Positions 5,604-6,017 of a stretch of DNA of 6,017 bases are shown piece by piece (position 1 is the first letter of the stretch; each line of letters begins with the position of its first letter). A program made the translations under genes and the position numbers. The DNA comes from Desulfobulbus sp. GTDB lineage: Bacteria > Desulfobacterota > Desulfobulbia > Desulfobulbales > Desulfobulbaceae. Where the stretch lies: NCBI GenBank assembly GCA_017998195.1, contig JAGODN010000167.1:1-6017 (forward strand), in the 5' to 3' direction. A model generated the notes under the pieces. That model did not search any database. It saw only the letters and a program-made list of their open reading frames with translations, and was not told the origin of the DNA.

Positions 5604-6017
5604 ATGTCAGTACCAATCATCTACAAGAGCACGGACACAGGTGCCCCGGTTGTGGCGGGCAATGATCGGACCTGCGCGGTCAATATGCTGAACAAGTGCC
5701 TTGTTACCGGGTATGGGGACAAGGCGGCGGCAGGCTGGACCATGCCGTTTGTCAATGCCGAGGGCACCATCGCCGCCTTCAGGAACAGCACGACCACAGG
5801 CACGGGGTTTTTTCTCAAGATAGATCAAACCGTACACGCAACCTACACCTATCAGTTTAAGGTCAATGCCTTTGAGGCGATGAGTTCTGAAGTTGACGGG
5901 ACTCTCCCTTTTGGAGAGCTAAGCTACAGTACAAACACAAGCAACACCCCCAATTCAACAGCACGGCCTTGGCAGGTTGTGGCCAATGAAAACTGGGCTT
6001 TTGTTAATTTCATGCCT
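5604..6017 (+). CDS. Probable phage tail-region structural protein, N-terminal part (3' truncated by window edge)
   Basis: The frame is open from the ATG at 5604 to the end of the window, giving 138 residues with no stop. The start, IIYKSTDTGAPVVAGNDRT then LLNKCLV-like and TGYGDKAAAGWTMPF, closely resembles a widespread phage protein family that begins 'IYRSTDxGAPVLSG' and continues 'LVNGYGxKxAAGWTKPF', usually found among tail-associated genes of podo- and siphophages; its exact role is not known to me. ARPWQVV near the right edge also fits that family. AGGGGG (5589-5594) and AGGA (5597-5600) precede the ATG. Codon use changes from about 5810: ATA, CTA, GTA, ACA, TCA and AGT codons, rare earlier, become common. 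Confidence 0.75.
   Translation, partial: MSVPIIYKSTDTGAPVVAGNDRTCAVNMLNKCLVTGYGDKAAAGWTMPFVNAEGTIAAFRNSTTTGTGFFLKIDQTVHATYTYQFKVNAFEAMSSEVDGTLPFGELSYSTNTSNTPNSTARPWQVVANENWAFVNFMP

Noticed and set aside
1..6017. CRISPR arrays, tRNA or rRNA genes, insertion sequences, attachment sites
   Set aside because: No regularly spaced repeats, cloverleaf-like segments, transposase frames or paired terminal repeats were seen on either strand.

Overview
The window reads as part of the late region of a tailed bacteriophage or prophage infecting a Gram-negative, GC-rich bacterium. The evidence is one-directional, tightly packed genes on the + strand, an LPD38-type large polyvalent phage protein, two small lipoproteins with classic lipoboxes, small membrane proteins, and two proteins resembling families found near phage tail and structural genes. 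GC is high by eye (roughly 60%). The lipoproteins, with serine after the lipidated cysteine, fit an outer-membrane destination and so a diderm host, probably a proteobacterium. I cannot name the host or the phage. No integrase, terminase, capsid, portal, tRNA, IS or CRISPR feature is visible, so free phage and prophage cannot be told apart.

Layout. Positions 1-2707 hold the C-terminal 901 residues of a very large protein whose frame is open through the left edge. It is probably a virion protein delivered with the DNA. A 158-base gap (2708-2865) follows, with a possible sigma70-like promoter and a convincing intrinsic terminator. Then comes a compact run of five genes: a glycine-rich lipoprotein (2866-3564); a 122-residue lipoprotein carrying an HExxHxxGxxD zinc-protease-like signature (3561-3929); a 91-residue two-helix membrane protein that could be a holin (3945-4220); a 145-residue protein with one membrane helix and a coiled coil (4220-4657); and a 183-residue protein with the His-then-Cys order of circularly permuted papain-like (YiiX/LRAT/NlpC-type) enzymes (4641-5192). 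Starts overlap or nearly touch stops (ATGA at 3561, TAATG at 4218, a 17-base overlap at 4641), so these genes are probably translationally coupled.

After the cassette come a 124-residue probable phage structural protein (5205-5579) and the first 138 residues of another (5604 to the right edge), which becomes AT-richer towards the edge.

Working model (inference): the large protein is a virion or ejection component. The middle cassette is an envelope-remodelling or lysis module whose enzymes are not standard lysozymes or transglycosylases. The genes at the right edge begin a further set of tail-associated structural genes. The most interesting points are the tiny metzincin-like lipoprotein, the permuted papain-like enzyme beside membrane proteins, and the promoter/terminator pair that could yield a short RNA.
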